A stretch of DNA of 39,661 bases from an uncultured Gammaproteobacteria bacterium (GTDB taxonomy: Bacteria; Pseudomonadota; Gammaproteobacteria; CAMYKB01), in NCBI GenBank assembly GCA_947258875.1, contig CAMYKB010000022.1:92061-131721 (forward strand), written 5' to 3'. Within the stretch, counting starts at the first letter, position 1; each line of letters opens with the position of its first letter. A program made the position numbers and the translations under genes. Below the pieces are notes generated by a model that was not told the DNA's origin, made no database searches, and saw nothing but the letters and a program-made list of their open reading frames with translations. Shown piece after piece: positions 8,874 to 16,533 of this stretch.

Positions 8874-8900
8874 AACAAGCCCCGCGATGCGGGGCTTGTT
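8874..8900. terminator. Bidirectional hairpin terminator between CNB-GGDEF gene and pntB
   Basis: A perfect 12-bp inverted repeat, AACAAGCCCCGC and its complement, with a GAT loop, lies between convergent genes. The T tracts on both sides are weak, so it may serve both directions at moderate strength. Confidence 0.8.
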
Positions 8901-8909
8901 AGTTTAGAC

Positions 8910-10286
8910 TCACAACTCTTTGGTCTGTGAGATGAGTTCCGAGACCATCTTCTGGCCATCACCGTACAACATGCGCGTGTTATCGGCATAGAACAAGTGA
9001 TTCTCGACACCCGAGAAGCCGGCGCCCTGGCCGCGTTTGATTACGATGACATTCTTGGCTTCGTCTGCGTTCAGGATCGGCATACCGTAGATCGGGCTTT
9101 CGGGGTCCGTGCGTGCTATCGGGTTCACCACATCGTTGGCGCCGATGACCAGTGCGACATCCGCTGAAGCAAATTCATTATTGATCTCATCAAGGTCGTA
9201 AATGACGTCATAAGGCACGCCGGCTTCGGCGAGCAATACATTCATATGTCCCGGCATGCGGCCGGCGACCGGATGGATAGCAAACTTCACCTTCACGTCA
9301 CGTTCCTGCAACAACTGGGTGAGTTCCCAGATCTTGTGCTGTGCTTGCGCAACCGCCATACCGTAGCCGGGAATAATAAGCACTTTTTCAGCGAAGGCCA
9401 TCATAATGGCCGCGTCAGGGGCTTCGATGGGCTTGAGCGCGCCGGTGACTTCGCTCTGTGCGCCTTCTTCGGCGCTACCAAATTGGCTGAACAGCACGTT
9501 GGTGAGCGGCCGATTCATGGCCTTGGCCATCAACTGTGTCAGCAGGGTACCGGAGGAACCGACAACAATACCCGCGATCATCATGGCTGGATTACCGAGC
9601 ACAAAACCTTCAAAGCCCACGGCCAGTCCGGTGAGGGCATTGAACAGTGAGATAACCACTGGCATGTCAGCGCCACCGATTGGCAGGGTCATGAGTATGC
9701 CAAAGGCCAGTGCCAGCACGAAGAACAGGAATAGAGCGAAGCCGCCACTGCCTGCGCTGTAAATAATGCCGATACCCAGTAATACGGTCACAGCAAAGAC
9801 AGCCATGTTGGATAGCTGCTGGCCGTTGAAGCGGAAAGTCTTCCTGATCAGACCCTGTAATTTACCGAAGGCGACCATTGAGCCGGAAAACGCCACGGTG
9901 CCAATCAGCGCACCCAGCACCGCGATGGTTTTTGTGGAGGTGTTAAGCGGTGTGCCGCCGATCAACTCAACTGCAGCGATGGCTGCGGCGGAACCGCCAC
10001 CCATGCCGTTGTATAGCGCGATCATCTGCGGCATGTCGGTCATGGCCACGCGCTTGGCAGTCCACCAGGCGATTGCCGAGCCGATGCCTATCGCCAGGAT
10101 CATCAGCGCGTAATTGCCGGCGCCGTGTATATCAGGGTGAAGGAAGGTGATCAGGGTGGCAATCAGCATACCGACGCCGGCCCACAGAATACCGCCGCGT
10201 GCCGTTACCGGTGAACTCATGCGCTTGAGGCCGAGGATGAACAGTACCGCCGCAGCAAAATAGGAAGCTGACAAAATAAAACTCAT
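8910..10286 (-). CDS. pntB: NAD(P) transhydrogenase subunit beta
   Basis: A 458-residue integral membrane protein (E. coli PntB 462). It couples hydride transfer between NADH and NADP+ to proton movement across the inner membrane. The N-terminal two-thirds contain many membrane helices (for example ILSASYFAAAVLFILGL). The C-terminal domain III binds NADP(H), shown by IIPGYGMAVAQAQHK, HPVAGRMPGHMNVLLAEA, GANDVVNP and the end motif FYADNTRMLYGDGQK. It is full length, lies one base from pntAB, and is the last gene of pntAA-pntAB-pntB. Confidence 0.97.
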   Translation of the reverse strand: MSFILSASYFAAAVLFILGLKRMSSPVTARGGILWAGVGMLIATLITFLHPDIHGAGNYALMILAIGIGSAIAWWTAKRVAMTDMPQMIALYNGMGGGSAAAIAAVELIGGTPLNTSTKTIAVLGALIGTVAFSGSMVAFGKLQGLIRKTFRFNGQQLSNMAVFAVTVLLGIGIIYSAGSGGFALFLFFVLALAFGILMTLPIGGADMPVVISLFNALTGLAVGFEGFVLGNPAMMIAGIVVGSSGTLLTQLMAKAMNRPLTNVLFSQFGSAEEGAQSEVTGALKPIEAPDAAIMMAFAEKVLIIPGYGMAVAQAQHKIWELTQLLQERDVKVKFAIHPVAGRMPGHMNVLLAEAGVPYDVIYDLDEINNEFASADVALVIGANDVVNPIARTDPESPIYGMPILNADEAKNVIVIKRGQGAGFSGVENHLFYADNTRMLYGDGQKMVSELISQTKEL

Positions 10287-10577
10287 CTACTTGCCTCCCT
10301 TGCTGGACTTGAACATTTCAAGCATGCGTTCAGTGACGACATAACCGCCAACCGCGTTGCCGGCGCCCAGCAGTACGGCCAGGAAGCCGATGAGTTGTTC
10401 CAGGCCGGTATTGGCATGACCCAATGCCACCATGGCGCCGACTACCACGATGCCGTGCACGAAATTAGAGCCGGACATCAGCGGGGTGTGCAGAATCACG
10501 GGTACCTTGGAAATAATCTCGTAGCCGGTGATGGCCGCGAGCATGAAAATATAAAGTGCTACAAAGCCCTCGATCAT
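10287..10577 (-). CDS. pntAB: NAD(P) transhydrogenase alpha-2 (membrane) subunit
   Basis: A 96-residue membrane protein equal to the C-terminal membrane part of E. coli PntA. It has about three helices (FVALYIFMLAAITGYEII; FVHGIVVVGAMVALG; LIGFLAVLLGAGNAVGGYVV) and the conserved HTPLMSGSNFVHG motif. Splitting alpha into two polypeptides is known in alphaproteobacteria and some gammaproteobacteria. The start overlaps the pntAA stop by four bases, and pntB follows directly. Confidence 0.93.
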   Translation of the reverse strand: MIEGFVALYIFMLAAITGYEIISKVPVILHTPLMSGSNFVHGIVVVGAMVALGHANTGLEQLIGFLAVLLGAGNAVGGYVVTERMLEMFKSSKGGK

Positions 10578-11707
10578 TTGTCTTCCCCTTCTAAAAGCTT
10601 ACGGGTCGGCTCGTGCTTGATCTCGCCCTCATGCGTCAGCACGCTAGTGGCGATGATTTCATCTTCCCAATCGGGTTCATATTCGCCTTCCTTGAGCATG
10701 GGCTGGAGGAAGTTAAATAGATTCTTGGCGTACATTTCGCTGGCATGGAAGGGTGCCTGGCTGGGTACGTTTAATGGTGCGTGGATGGTGACGCTAGCAT
10801 GATGCACGGTTTTACCGGGCTCGCTCAGTTCGCAGTTGCCGCCACCCTCGGCGGCGAGGTCTATGATGACGGCGCCGGATTTCATGCCATCGACCACGTT
10901 CTTGCCGATGATCTTCGGTGATGGCCGCCCAGGGATTGCGGCAGTGGTGATCACCGCATCAGCCTGACAGATGTGTTTATTCAGTACTTCCTGCTGTTGC
11001 TGTTTTTCCTCGTCGGTCAGTTCACGCGCGTAACCGCCTTCACCCTCGGCCTTGACGCCGGTTTCCACGAATTTTGCGCCCAACGACTCGATCTGTTCCT
11101 TGGTGGCGGAGCGCACATCGTAGGCTTCTACTATTGCACCCAGGCGGCGTGCCGTGGCGATCGCCTGCAGGCCGGCGACGCCCGCGCCGATGACCAGCAC
11201 CTTCGACGGCCGTATGGTGCCGGCGGCAGTGGTCAGCATTGGGAAAAAACGGGGGCACAGATCTGCGGCCATAATCGCGGCCTTGTAGCCGCCAACAGCG
11301 GCTTGCGAAGACAACACATCCATAGATTGTGCGCGCGAGATTCGTGGGATCAGTTCCATGGCAAAACTGGTGATCTTCTTGTCGCGCATCTTCGCGACTT
11401 CGTCTGTGTGCAGGTGTGGCATCATCATGCCGATGATTACACAGCCATCGTCCATCTGCTCGATCTCTTTGAGAGTCGGCGGTTGTACCTTGAGAATCAC
11501 ATTGGCGCCCTTATAAAGGGTCTTGGCGCCGGCCACAATTTTTATATCCTGGAAGTCGGCGTCAGGAATGAGCGCGGCATCGCCGGCCCCTTTTTGCACC
11601 AGCATCTCGACACCGAGTTTGGTGAGCTTGCCGGCGACTAGCGGGTCTACGGCAATACGGCGTTCCCCGGCGCTGACCTCTTTCGGTACGGCCACTTTTA
11701 TCGACAT
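10574..11707 (-). CDS. pntAA: NAD(P) transhydrogenase alpha-1 (NAD-binding) subunit
   Basis: A 377-residue soluble domain I of the transhydrogenase, binding NAD(H). It begins IKVAVPKEVSAGERRIAVDP, has the Rossmann motif VLVIGAGVAGLQAIATARRLGA (about 170-190), and the PRISRAQSMDVLSSQA and CQADAVITTAAIPGRP motifs. The start ATG is preceded by CGGAGA. It is the first gene of the pntAA-AB-B operon. A small hairpin (TGCCCG/CGGGCA, 11725-11741) lies in its leader. All key family motifs appear intact. Confidence 0.95.
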   Translation of the reverse strand: MSIKVAVPKEVSAGERRIAVDPLVAGKLTKLGVEMLVQKGAGDAALIPDADFQDIKIVAGAKTLYKGANVILKVQPPTLKEIEQMDDGCVIIGMMMPHLHTDEVAKMRDKKITSFAMELIPRISRAQSMDVLSSQAAVGGYKAAIMAADLCPRFFPMLTTAAGTIRPSKVLVIGAGVAGLQAIATARRLGAIVEAYDVRSATKEQIESLGAKFVETGVKAEGEGGYARELTDEEKQQQQEVLNKHICQADAVITTAAIPGRPSPKIIGKNVVDGMKSGAVIIDLAAEGGGNCELSEPGKTVHHASVTIHAPLNVPSQAPFHASEMYAKNLFNFLQPMLKEGEYEPDWEDEIIATSVLTHEGEIKHEPTRKLLEGEDK

Positions 11708-12034
11708 CAGTTAATCTCCGTTCTGCCCGAACAGCGGGCACCTACTTGGAAAACAGGTTAGGCATTATGGATATGGCTACCGCGAAGCGCGGCAATCAGT
11801 CATGTTTAAGGATTGATACCAGCCCAATAAAGCCGTGTATCTTAGCCGATTCTTAGGGGTGTTGGTATATCGGGACTGTAATGTAAATGTCTTATATGGG
11901 CATTAATATGCAGATACTGGCCTGGGCCTGAGAAAAACCGCACAAAATGAGCACGTAAAGCGGTCTGATATTTGCAATTAGAGGTGGTTTGCATATAAAT
12001 TGATGCCCGGATCAAGCTGCCGGAGTTAAGGAGT
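11708..12034. other. pntAA / HNH divergent intergenic region with candidate promoter
   Basis: No coding frame is convincing here. A likely rightward promoter is TTGCAA (11972-11977), a 16-base spacer and TATAAA (11994-11999), about 35 bases before the HNH start. The hairpin with TGCCCG/CGGGCA arms at 11725-11741 sits in the pntAA leader. Nothing else is recognised. Confidence 0.4.
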
Positions 12035-12640
12035 GTGTACGACTTAAACCAGCAAGTACTGCGTACCGACGTGTCGGGAATGCCACTGGAGTGGATCAAC
12101 TACCAGGATGCGGTGCGCTTGTACCATACCGAACAGGTCGCCTACACCTGTGGCAGCCTGTTGTATATCGTCCACGGCGGCATCTGCGCCCTCACCGGTC
12201 GCCAGAGCATCGTCGAAGTCAATTCCATTATCGCTACACATGGCAGCAACAAGAGTCTGCACGATACCTATGTGCCGCCGCTCAATAATCGCACCCTGTT
12301 CAAACGCGACGCCAACCTATGTCTCTATTGTGGCGAACGTTTTTCGTTCAGTGATCTTTCCCGCGACCATGTCACGCCGATCAGCCAGGGCGGCAATGAC
12401 GTCTGGAATAATGTCGTCACCGCCTGCAAGCGCTGCAACAACCACAAGGCGGGCTTTACACCTGAACAGGCGGGCATGGAATTACTTGCCATTCCGTTTG
12501 TGCCTACCCATGCCGAGTACGTCTATCTACAGGGCCGCAAGGTGCTGGCTGATCAGATGGCCTTTCTGCTGGCGCACTTCCCCAGAACCAGTCCACTGCA
12601 TAAGCGATTAAACACGAAAAAACCGTATTCGTACGCCTGA
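12035..12640 (+). CDS. HNH endonuclease family protein
   Basis: A 201-residue protein with an N-terminal domain typical of a widespread bacterial HNH family (VLRTDVSGMPLEWINYQDAV, CALTGRQSIVEV). A zinc-stabilised HNH motif follows: CLYCG (96-100), RDHVTPISQGGNDVWNN (110-126) and CKRCNNHKAG (131-140). The DH pair and downstream Asn/His should form the metal-dependent nuclease centre. The biological target is unknown; these genes often stand alone on chromosomes and need not be mobile. The start GTG 12035 has GGAG nine bases upstream. No restriction or toxin partner is visible. Confidence 0.85.
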   Translation: MYDLNQQVLRTDVSGMPLEWINYQDAVRLYHTEQVAYTCGSLLYIVHGGICALTGRQSIVEVNSIIATHGSNKSLHDTYVPPLNNRTLFKRDANLCLYCGERFSFSDLSRDHVTPISQGGNDVWNNVVTACKRCNNHKAGFTPEQAGMELLAIPFVPTHAEYVYLQGRKVLADQMAFLLAHFPRTSPLHKRLNTKKPYSYA

Positions 12641-12711
12641 TAACGATTAGCGTTCTTTTCTGCGGGTCACAACTGCTATAGTTGTGGTCCTTCAATCTGT
12701 TGCAGATAGCC

Positions 12712-13824
12712 ATGGGTAAATATCAAGGCAAAAAAGACTACCGGCACGGCAGCGAGGAATGCACTGGCGTACTGCTGGTCAATCTCGGCACACCCGATGC
12801 GCCCACCAAAAGCGCGTTACGCCGTTACCTCAAGGAGTTCCTGTGGGACCCGCGCGTGGTCGAGTTTCCTCGGCCATTGTGGTGGCTGGTGCTGAACCTG
12901 GTGATCCTCAATATCCGACCGGCGCGCAGTGCCAAAATCTATCAAAAGGTATGGACTGACGAAGGCTCACCGTTACTCGTTATCTCAAAACAACAGACGG
13001 AAGCATTACAGTCGCTCCTGGCGGGCAAGTTCGCTGGTCCGGTAAAGACCGTGTTGGCGATGCGTTACGGTAACCCTTCGATTCGCGCCGGGCTGGAGGA
13101 ATTACGCCAGGCGGGCGCGCGCCGTGTGCTGGTGTTGCCGCTGTATCCGCAATACTCAGCAAGTACCGCGGCTTCCATCTTCGATGCAGTCAGCAATGAG
13201 CTTAAAACCTGGCGCTGGATACCCGAGACGCGATTCATCAATGAGTACGCGGGTGATAAGGCCTACATCCAGGCCTGTGCCACGCGCATCAAACAACATT
13301 GGGCGGAACACGGTCGTAACGATTATCTATTGTTCTCGTTTCACGGCATACCCAAACGTTACTTACTTAATGGCGATCCGTACCACTGCCAGTGCCATAA
13401 GTCTGCGCGCCTGATTGCCGACGTATTAGAGCTTAACGAAAATCAATGGCAACTCACTTTTCAATCTCGCTTTGGACGCGAGGAATGGTTACAGCCGTAT
13501 ACCGACCATACCCTCAAGGCATTGCCCGGCAAAGGCACAAAATCCGTCGATATCTTCTGCCCCGGCTTTGCCGCCGATTGTCTTGAGACGTTGGAAGAAA
13601 TCGCCATGGAGAATCGCGGTTATTTTATGGAGGCCGGTGGCGAGAAGTTCAGTTACATCCCGGCGCTGAATGATATGCCAGAACATATTGAAGCATTGAG
13701 TGCTCTTGTAATGCGACATGTGCAGGGATGGGATGAGGCCGAAAGAACCTGGGATGAAGCTGAAGTCAAACTGCAACGGTCGTTGTCGAGGGAGAGGGCG
13801 GTGAAGATGGGGGCGGAGAAATGA
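12712..13824 (+). CDS. hemH: Ferrochelatase
   Basis: A 370-residue enzyme that inserts Fe2+ into protoporphyrin IX, the last step of heme synthesis, at the cytoplasmic side of the membrane. Motifs seen are GVLLVNLGTPDAP, LPLYPQYSASTAAS, SFHGIPKRYL with the catalytic His, YHCQCHKSA, and the C-terminal PGFAADCLETLEEI with the conserved Glu. The frame is open to 12682, but ATG 12712 fits family starts better. A small inverted repeat CACAACT/AGTTGTG (12668-12686) lies upstream and may be regulatory. The C-terminal tail beyond residue 350 is charged and family-variable. Confidence 0.96.
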   Translation: MGKYQGKKDYRHGSEECTGVLLVNLGTPDAPTKSALRRYLKEFLWDPRVVEFPRPLWWLVLNLVILNIRPARSAKIYQKVWTDEGSPLLVISKQQTEALQSLLAGKFAGPVKTVLAMRYGNPSIRAGLEELRQAGARRVLVLPLYPQYSASTAASIFDAVSNELKTWRWIPETRFINEYAGDKAYIQACATRIKQHWAEHGRNDYLLFSFHGIPKRYLLNGDPYHCQCHKSARLIADVLELNENQWQLTFQSRFGREEWLQPYTDHTLKALPGKGTKSVDIFCPGFAADCLETLEEIAMENRGYFMEAGGEKFSYIPALNDMPEHIEALSALVMRHVQGWDEAERTWDEAEVKLQRSLSRERAVKMGAEK

Positions 13825-13903
13825 GGCTGCTGTGGCTAAGTGTTAATTATATTTTGGATGACGGCGTAGCCCAGATGACACGTTACAGGCTTCAAAATAT
13901 TAT

Positions 13904-13980
13904 TGTCATACCCACGGAAGTGGGAGAAGTGCCACCTGGATGTGGCGGTTACGGACCTAAGGATGGAATCCAGTGGTTTT
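13904..13980. repeat. Palindromic dispersed-repeat-like element downstream of hemH
   Basis: Starts TGTCATACCCACGG and ends GGAATCCAGTGG, with nested small inverted repeats (CCCAC/GTGGG, GCCAC/GTGGC). It resembles the widespread proteobacterial intergenic repeats of the 'GTCATTCCCGCGAA...GGGAATCCAG' type, interrupted by extra bases. No coding potential. Recognition is from memory of the motif, not a search. Confidence 0.45.
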
Positions 13981-14040
13981 AAATGTGTCGCTTCGCGACG
14001 ATTATGTTATGTGGGTATTCGCGCCAGCCTACGCAACTGA

Positions 14041-14265
14041 GGGTATGCTACTTTTCTTTGCTTGTCTAAAGAAAAGTACCCAAAAGAAAAGACACCCGGC
14101 GACTTGTATTACGCTCAGCCACTAAGGCTCCCTGCGCTTCTCACGAAAATCGGCGCTCACCTAACTCGCGATCTCGCGTGCGTTCGATTGCGCTCAAGCA
14201 GGGGACTCGCTTCTCCCGGTTTTTGCTGCGATGCTCGGCTGCGTCGAACGGGATAAAAGTCAAAA
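14041..14265. repeat. Dispersed intergenic repeat (TACTTTTCTTTGCTTG type)
   Basis: Contains CTACTTTTCTTTGCTTGTC and its near complement AAAGAAAAGTACCCAAAAG as a hairpin. Stretches rich in 'cgctcac/cgctcaag' then run to about 14265. This resembles a repeat seen between genes in many gammaproteobacteria. A 64-codon frame over it is low complexity and probably not a gene. It precedes the integron-like cassettes. Confidence 0.5.
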
Positions 14266-14390
14266 TCAAAAATCGCTTGCAAACTACTCAGCGTTTTCCA
14301 TGTTTGGCCTTGAATATGATAATACGTGGAAATATAGTCCGTATATATATGTAATAAATACATGGAAACCGGGTTCCGCGTATCAACAAG

Positions 14391-14778
14391 TTATGTTCTT
14401 GAGAGATGAGGCATGCTGCAAATCTTCATTCGCTCGTTGGTTATCGCGTTTGTGATCACGCTCTGCTCTTTTCTTCTGATGGATTGGTTTATTACGGCTG
14501 GAGAAGATGAGCTTAGGGAATATTGCATTACGGAAGGTAAAAGCGACCCAGAGTGCTAACACTATTTTTTAGTGCCTAGTGAAGATGTGAGGGAGGTGAG
14601 AACCGAAATACAATTGGTGTTGCACCTAGCGCAACTGTCGCCGGTCTTCTTCTTGTCATTTATTAGCAGTGCAATATCCGGTGTTTGGAATCGATATAAC
14701 CCAATAAAAAGTGAAAAAACACAACCAGGCGCTCAACCAGGACGGCTTGTTTCGCTACGCCGCCAGTTAGCGTCGCCG
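14391..14778 (+). mobile_element. Integron-like gene cassette 1
   Basis: Starts at TTATGTT after G14390 in the context CAACAAG|TTATGTT. Ends within the attC at 14718-14785, whose inner core site AACACAAC is complementary to the cassette's own start (GTTATGTT) at seven of eight positions. That self-match is the hallmark of a cassette that was once circular. It carries a 48-codon membrane-protein gene right after the start. The left boundary is less certain than the right one. No integrase gene is seen nearby. Confidence 0.55.
14413..14559 (+). CDS. 48-residue membrane protein (cassette gene)
   Basis: A short gene beginning MLQIFIRSLVIAFVITLC. The first 25 or so residues form one membrane helix or uncleaved signal (LVIAFVITLCSFLLMDWF), followed by a short acidic tail with two cysteines (YCITEGKSDPEC). 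ATG 14413 is preceded by a GATGAGG ribosome-binding site. It starts about 22 bases after the proposed cassette boundary, as cassette genes usually do. No family is recognised. Many cassette genes of this size encode unknown small membrane proteins. Confidence 0.55.
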   Translation: MLQIFIRSLVIAFVITLCSFLLMDWFITAGEDELREYCITEGKSDPEC

Positions 14779-14785
14779 TTATGAG
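14718..14785 (+). repeat. attC-like recombination site 1
   Basis: About 68 bases. Outer core sites are AACACAAC (14718-14725) and GTTATGAG (14778-14785). Inner parts follow the usual attC style: GGCGCTCAACCAGGAC near the left and CAGTTAGCGTCGCC near the right, around a stem with GACGGC/GCCGCC arms. The right core marks the insertion point G|TTATGAG of cassette 2. Confidence 0.6.
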
Positions 14786-15278
14786 CAAATAAGAATGTCA
14801 GCATGAATTATGAAGAATTCAATGAATTTTGTCGCTGCCTACCGGCTACTTCATATGTCATGCAATGGGGAAACTCTCATGTATGGAAGGTGGGGGGAAA
14901 GGTATTTGCTATTGGGGGTTGGGAGAAGGATGGTCAACCAGCATTCACATTTAAAACTTCCGAACTCAATTTCCATGTTTTGAGTGACGAGCCCGGATTT
15001 CGGCCAGCACCTTACATGGCCTCTCGTGGAATGAAGTGGATACAGCAATATGATGTGCCTGGTTCGGAAGATGATGAGCTAATGTACTACCTAAAAGAAT
15101 CTCACCGTATTGTTTCTTTAGGCTTAACTAAGCAGAAGCAAAAAGAACTTGGTCTCAATCAGGATTAACTGTGGTTGTTGAACGAAGTATACAAGAACTC
15201 ATAACAAATCATTCAAGTTCGCCCGCAAAAAGCGCGGACAGGGACGTTCCATAAAGTGGCGCGCCCTTAATTCAAATA
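14779..15278 (+). mobile_element. Integron-like gene cassette 2 (MmcQ/YjbR gene)
   Basis: The cassette begins TTATGAGC directly after G14778. Near its end the attC inner core is CTCATAAC (15198-15205), the exact eight-base complement of GTTATGAG. One gene fills the cassette (14803-15168), starting 24 bases in and reading toward the attC, the usual cassette layout. The right end is degenerate (ATTGAGA instead of GTTRRRY), so this cassette may no longer be excisable. No intI is visible. Confidence 0.65.
14803..15168 (+). CDS. MmcQ/YjbR family protein
   Basis: A 121-residue protein with the MmcQ/YjbR fold: start MNYEEFNEFCRCLPATSYVMQWG, then HVWKVGGKVFAIGGW, FTFKTSELNF and PYMASRGMKWIQQ. These proteins have a CyaY-like or double-wing DNA-binding fold. 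The function is poorly known, and DNA binding is proposed for some. Here the gene is the sole cargo of the integron-like cassette bounded by matching core sites, an unusual setting for a family normally found as a chromosomal single gene. The ribosome-binding site is weak. Confidence 0.85.
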   Translation: MNYEEFNEFCRCLPATSYVMQWGNSHVWKVGGKVFAIGGWEKDGQPAFTFKTSELNFHVLSDEPGFRPAPYMASRGMKWIQQYDVPGSEDDELMYYLKESHRIVSLGLTKQKQKELGLNQD

Positions 15279-15284
15279 TTGAGA
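15198..15284 (+). repeat. attC-like recombination site 2 (degenerate right end)
   Basis: Left part CTCATAACAAATCATTCAAG and right part CCCTTAATTCAAAT match the usual attC arms. The centre is long (GCGCG...CGCGC around a 30-base loop). The right core should read GTTRRRY but is ATTGAGA (15278-15284), suggesting decay. Confidence 0.5.
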
Positions 15285-15354
15285 CTGTAGAAAAACCCAA
15301 TCAAACCGCCAAAACATTGATAAAATGACTCCACATCATCGCGAGTCGATCACA

Positions 15355-15461
15355 ATGCCTAAATTTATCCCCCACGATCCGAACCAAAGCAAGATGGTGG
15401 TGATCAATTACGCGGATCAATTGCAACCTGGTACCTTTGAGTTTGCGATCAACCATGCATT
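15355..15461 (+). pseudogene. Transposase N-terminal stub
   Basis: About 36 codons beginning MPKFIPHDPNQSKMVVINYA and continuing DQLQPGTFEFAINH. This is the N terminus of an IS transposase of the IS1182/IS5-like kind, as I recall the family. The full enzyme should run several hundred residues. The frame leaves the family sequence at NHALI, where the inverted-repeat element at 15462 begins; the rest of the transposase is absent. It is a dead remnant. Confidence 0.65.
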
Positions 15462-15521
15462 AATCGGAGTCAGAGAACAATTTCCGCTAGTATTAGAAAC
15501 AATTGCTCTCTGACTCCGATT
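15462..15521. repeat. 21-bp inverted repeat element ending the transposase stub
   Basis: Arms AATCGGAGTCAGAGAACAAT (15462-15481, plus one T) and the near-perfect complement at 15501-15521 (AATTGCTCTCTGACTCCGAT plus T), with one mismatch and an 18-base loop. It resembles REP/RAYT-type or MITE-like palindromes with GGAGTCAGAG cores seen in many gammaproteobacteria. It could also act as a hairpin terminator. Confidence 0.7.
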
Positions 15522-15561
15522 TTGTCAATACCGTGCATGTGTTGAGCTAATCGGTTATAGC

Positions 15562-15587
15562 TGATGGGTTGCCACCCATCCTACAAA
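15562..15587. repeat. Half copy of the ATGGGT...ACCCATCCTAC repeat
   Basis: TGATGGGTTGCCACCCATCC and the following TACAAA match the right part of the 18021-18100 repeat at 24 of 26 positions. Only the right half is present here. Confidence 0.7.
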
Positions 15588-15602
15588 ATACGGGTTGCTG
15601 GC

Positions 15603-15668
15603 TTATCCAGTGATCTCGCTTAATACGCTTCCAATCATGCTCTCCGCCTGTGACGTATAGCTGCTAAC
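15603..15668 (-). pseudogene. 3' scrap of a fructosamine-kinase gene
   Basis: In the minus frame it reads SSYTSQAESMIGSVLSEITG then stop, matching the C terminus of the intact kinase at 17060 (GGYASQAENMIGSVLSESK). The rest of the gene is absent. It is either left from a duplicated kinase or from recombination between repeats, since the same type of repeat flanks both places. Confidence 0.7.
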
Positions 15669-15998
15669 GATATGTTGTTATGGTGTGGCATGTTGTTGGC
15701 GTTATCTGAGGTTCAGCAAAATAAACGGTTTAATAAACGCGATGAATGGGGCATGCTCAACTTTATTGGTTCTCCGCAAGTGACTGCGAGTTTAATTCGA
15801 GTCTGACTGGTTTCACGTGCCGATAGCAGGTTGCCAGTTAAATTGTCCCGTCTATCAGTTTATAGCTATATACTTATAGATCTGACATAACATTTCAGAC
15901 ACAATCAGAAGTGTTTCAGGGAATGCGAGTTTGTGCTCATGGATTTCCCTGAATATTTTTCAAATGGACTTAATATTTGTTGAAGGAGCAACATACAG
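15669..15998. other. Intergenic stretch before the rhodanese-like gene
   Basis: No sure gene. A 44-codon plus-strand frame (15672-15806, starting MLLWCGMLLALSEVQQNKRF) is possible but lacks a ribosome-binding site and is not recognised. From 15850 the DNA is AT-rich, with probable promoter sequence for the gene at 15999 and a GGAAT...ATTTCCC-type imperfect hairpin at about 15920-15950. Confidence 0.35.
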
Positions 15999-16385
15999 AT
16001 GATTGCTACATATAAGTATTTTTTAAGTATTCTATTGTTGTTTCTGCTTGTGCAGCCTGCATTTGGCTCAGACCTGGATCAGCGCCTGCTCACACACGAT
16101 CAATTTAAGGAAAAGATTACCGTAAGATATAGTGAAGTACTCGATCTTCGCGGGGAGATTGTGGACGAGCTTCTTTTCCCTCTACAACGAGTTGGTATTT
16201 CGCTGAGGGATACAGATAAACTTGATGAATATTTAAACAACAAGACAACTGTGCTGGCTTTTGATAAAGACGGTTCACAACTGGAAACGCTTCAAAAGCT
16301 ACTCAAGAAGAAAGGTATAAGAAGCTATTATTTCCTGAAGGGCGGTGTAGACGGGGTGTTCGGTCATCGTGTGTCGGGACTATGA
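15999..16385 (+). CDS. Secreted rhodanese-like protein lacking the catalytic cysteine
   Basis: A 128-residue protein with a signal peptide (about 1-23, LSILLLFLLVQPAFGSD) and a rhodanese-like fold: SEVLDLRGE near residue 45, NKTTVLAFDKDGSQLETLQKLL near 80-102, and KGGVDGVFG near the end. In active rhodaneses the loop after the central strand holds CxxGxR with the catalytic Cys. Here it is DKDGSQ, so sulfurtransferase activity is not expected. It may bind a ligand or be structural in the periplasm. GAAGGAG precedes ATG 15999. It stands alone between repeat-rich DNA and a pseudogene. Confidence 0.6.
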   Translation: MIATYKYFLSILLLFLLVQPAFGSDLDQRLLTHDQFKEKITVRYSEVLDLRGEIVDELLFPLQRVGISLRDTDKLDEYLNNKTTVLAFDKDGSQLETLQKLLKKKGIRSYYFLKGGVDGVFGHRVSGL

Positions 16386-16533
16386 ACTATAGTTCGTTCG
16401 GGGTAGGGCAGTAATACATAATCCACCGGATGTAACATCGCGACTTAATTAAGTCATGATAATCTGATTAACCACTTGTTCTGTGCGAGCAGCATAAATA
16501 TTCATACACATATTTATGCATCCAGGTGGGCGT

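Noticed and set aside
12035-12640. HNH gene as part of a restriction or defence system
   Set aside because: No partner gene; neighbours are pntAA and hemH.
14062-14256. 64-codon frame on the plus strand
   Set aside because: It lies wholly in the CTTTTCTTTGC-type dispersed repeat and looks like no protein.
14572-14784. 70-codon frame starting GTG
   Set aside because: It has a hydrophobic stretch but no good ribosome-binding site, and its last third is the attC site itself. Not counted as a gene.
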